From Flavobacterium johnsoniae (GTDB taxonomy: Bacteria; Bacteroidota; Bacteroidia; Flavobacteriales; Flavobacteriaceae), in contig NZ_MLFK01000007.1 in NCBI RefSeq assembly GCF_001879205.1, forward strand, positions 310,001 to 374,000: a stretch of DNA of 64,000 nt, in the 5' to 3' direction. Shown in pieces: positions 62,023-64,000 of the stretch. Every line of letters starts with the position of its first letter. Position 1 is the first letter of the stretch. The notes below the pieces were generated by a model. That model was not told the origin of the DNA. It was given only the letters and a program-made list of their open reading frames with translations, and did no database searches. Position numbers and translations under genes: made by a program.

Positions 62023-64000
62023 TTGAAAACTAAACTATCTATCTTACTATTTTTTATGAATTTCCTGTTGTTCTCGCAGGAATTCCCGCCAATTGTAAAA
62101 TATTCTCCTTCGGTTTATGGCGCCGGAAATCAGAGCTGGATGATTTCACAGGACCATAATAATTATTTGTATTTTGCCAATAACGATGGGCTCTTAGAAT
62201 ATAACGGAACCAGCTGGCAGTTGTATCCGGGACCAAATGAAACGATTCTTCGTTCTGTTAAAGTAATTGGAAACAAAATCTATACGGGCAGTTATATGAA
62301 TTTTGGTTACTGGACCAGGCAGGCAGATGGTAAATTGAAATATACGTCGCTGAGCGATACTATAAAAAATAAGATTTTAGATGATGAGCAGTTTTGGAAT
62401 ATTCTAAAATACGATCATTGGATTTTGTTTCAGTCTTTAAATAGAATTTATATCTACGACACCAAAACAAAACAGTTTAAAATAATTGCTCCTCAAAATG
62501 GGGTTGTAAAGTCGTTTGCAGCAAAGAATGCCATTTATTTTCAAACCATAAAAGAAGGGCTTTTTGAGATTGAAAGCGGTCAGGCAAAATTGGTTTCAGA
62601 TCATCCCACTCTTAAGAAATTTACGATTGCCAACATTTTTACTACAGATGAAGGTTTGCTGATTCAAACACAGTTAGATGGAATTTATAAACTTGTTGGA
62701 AATGTATTAACACCCATTTCTACAGATGTTGATGCCGAATTAAAATCGAGTTTCGTATACAGCAGCCAGCGTCTTCAGGATGGGAGTTTTGCTTTGGGAA
62801 CTGTTTCGAACGGAATTTTTATTTTGTCTGAAAATGGAAAACTGAAATACCATCTTACACAAAGCAAAGGATTAAGCAATAATACAGCTTTGTCTCTTTT
62901 TGAAGATAAAGATCAAAATTTATGGACGGGGCTTGATAATGGCATCAACTGTATCAATATTCAGTCGCCTGTGCATAGTTTTACAGATGATTCGGGAGTT
63001 TTGGGAACGGTCTATGCATCGGCGATTCATAACGGGATGCTGTACATTGGAACCAATCAGGGATTGTTTTGTAAGCCCAATCAAAGCAGTTCGGAATTTA
63101 AATTCATAAACGGAACAAAGGGACAGGTTTGGTCTTTGTTTGTATACGAGAACACGCTTTTTTGCGGACATGATTCGGGAACATTTGTGGTTGCTGGTGA
63201 TACGGCCAAAAGTATATTTTCGGCTTCCGGAACCTGGAAATTTGAAACGGTTCCGGGCAATAAAAACCAGCTCCTTCAGGGGAATTATTATGGTATTTCG
63301 GTTTTAGAAAAAATAAACAATCAGTGGGTTTTCAAAAATAAAATTCAGGGTTTTGATTATTCGTCCCGTTATTTTGAAATTGGAGATCATTTTGATGTTT
63401 ATGTCAGCCATGAATACAAAGGAATATTTAGGTTAAAGCTTGATAAAACACTGCTGAAAACCCAGGGTTTTTATACCTACAAATATCCTGATAAAGGAAA
63501 ATATGCGAGTTTGACCAAGTTTAATAATTCCATTTATTATGCTTTTAAAGGAGGTATATTTAAACTGAATTATCAAACAAAACAATTCGAAAAAGACAAT
63601 CTGTTAAGTTCTATTTTTGAAAAAGACGAATATACTTCGGGGAAATTAATCGTCGACAATTCGAGTAAGATCTGGCTTTTCTCTAAAAATTACATTCATT
63701 ACTTCTCCGCCAGTAAATTGAGTAATCAATTAAAAGAAAATATAATCCCGATTCCTTCATCCTTAACCAATTCGATGCTGGGTTACGAGAATATCACCCA
63801 AATTTCGAAATCCACTTATTTAATAGGAACAACAGATGGATATTATACACTTAATATAGATGATTTGACATTTAAAAACTACAATGTTTTTATCACGGAT
63901 ATTACTATAAACAAACAAAACGAAACGTTTAAGAATGTCGGGATTTGGAATGAAGGAAGTTTTAAATCGAATGAAAATAACATTACGCTCAATTATACGG
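62023..64000 (+). CDS. Large exported beta-propeller sensor/regulator (truncated by window)
   Basis: The frame is open from TTG 62023 (MKTKLSILLFFMNFLLFSQ), or from the in-frame ATG at 62056, to the window edge (about 659 residues seen). A signal peptide ends at FSQ. The rest is a two-component-regulator-type propeller: SWMISQDHNNYLYFANNDGL, YSPSVYGAGNQS, TALSLFEDKDQNLWTGLDNGINC, and ENNITLNYT near the edge, the start of a Y_Y_Y-like domain. In Flavobacteria this N-terminal layout continues into a transmembrane segment and a LuxR helix-turn-helix or histidine kinase; which one is outside the window. Divergent from uvrA. Confidence 0.85.
   Translation, partial: MKTKLSILLFFMNFLLFSQEFPPIVKYSPSVYGAGNQSWMISQDHNNYLYFANNDGLLEYNGTSWQLYPGPNETILRSVKVIGNKIYTGSYMNFGYWTRQADGKLKYTSLSDTIKNKILDDEQFWNILKYDHWILFQSLNRIYIYDTKTKQFKIIAPQNGVVKSFAAKNAIYFQTIKEGLFEIESGQAKLVSDHPTLKKFTIANIFTTDEGLLIQTQLDGIYKLVGNVLTPISTDVDAELKSSFVYSSQRLQDGSFALGTVSNGIFILSENGKLKYHLTQSKGLSNNTALSLFEDKDQNLWTGLDNGINCINIQSPVHSFTDDSGVLGTVYASAIHNGMLYIGTNQGLFCKPNQSSSEFKFINGTKGQVWSLFVYENTLFCGHDSGTFVVAGDTAKSIFSASGTWKFETVPGNKNQLLQGNYYGISVLEKINNQWVFKNKIQGFDYSSRYFEIGDHFDVYVSHEYKGIFRLKLDKTLLKTQGFYTYKYPDKGKYASLTKFNNSIYYAFKGGIFKLNYQTKQFEKDNLLSSIFEKDEYTSGKLIVDNSSKIWLFSKNYIHYFSASKLSNQLKENIIPIPSSLTNSMLGYENITQISKSTYLIGTTDGYYTLNIDDLTFKNYNVFITDITINKQNETFKNVGIWNEGSFKSNENNITLNYT

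Overview
The window is an AT-rich, gene-dense stretch of a Bacteroidetes chromosome, almost certainly a Flavobacterium or close relative. Evidence: two secreted proteins carry type IX secretion (T9SS) C-terminal sorting domains (types A and B). Many genes are preceded by the flavobacterial -7 element TAnnTTTG. The NagB/LmbE fusion and several DUF families (3810, 4268, 4834, 4956) are typical of Flavobacteriaceae. No rRNA, tRNA, CRISPR array, prophage or insertion sequence was recognised. Family calls come from reading motifs, not from database searches.

Layout. 1-5055: sugar and amino-sugar locus with a GHMP sugar kinase (cut by the window edge), a nucleotidyltransferase, a fucose/GlcNAc-type MFS permease interrupted by an in-frame TAG, and a glucosamine-6-phosphate deaminase fused to a LmbE-type deacetylase. 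5279-9583: DUF3820 protein, pyrG, yidC. 9728-13295: MORN-like/YwqK exported protein, DUF4956 membrane protein, and an exported protein with PEP-synthase/PPDK-like domains. 13436-19841: mnmA, a T9SS subtilisin-like protease, a flavin oxidoreductase, a small exported protein and a T9SS type B FG-GAP protein. 19945-32519: housekeeping and stress genes (NUDIX, acyltransferase, ECF sigma factor with a membrane partner, DUF3810 metalloprotease, pepD, DEAD-box helicase, rdgB, ABC exporter, DUF2809). 32720-37343: GH88 hydrolase, two tandem paralogous lipoproteins, a glutamate-synthase-like FMN enzyme and a NYN/OST-HTH protein.

37480-46014 is the most coherent system: a nitrite/nitric oxide respiration and detoxification island. 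It holds an Rrf2 (NsrR-like) regulator, azurin, quinol-type NO reductase, RIC/YtfE-like di-iron repair protein and an uncharacterised polytopic protein with a HAHSH motif. A divergent-facing operon holds copper nitrite reductase fused to cytochrome c, a NirV-like FGE-domain protein and a SCO copper chaperone. Three copies of one imperfect palindrome (AAARGAY-N6-RTCTTTT) lie in front of the regulator, the NO reductase and nirK. I read these as the operators of one NO-responsive regulon that converts nitrite to N2O.

46211-58258: a serine-palmitoyltransferase-like enzyme and a GNAT-like protein (possible sphingolipid/sulfonolipid genes), an outer-membrane transporter-like protein, then envelope polysaccharide genes (YfhO, glycosyltransferase, flippase) and a frameshifted MscS channel. 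58501-64000: small membrane protein, uvrA, and the start of a large beta-propeller sensor/regulator running off the window, preceded by three 11-bp phased direct repeats. Intergenic regions hold several families of short palindromic or tandem repeats, mostly just after stop codons.
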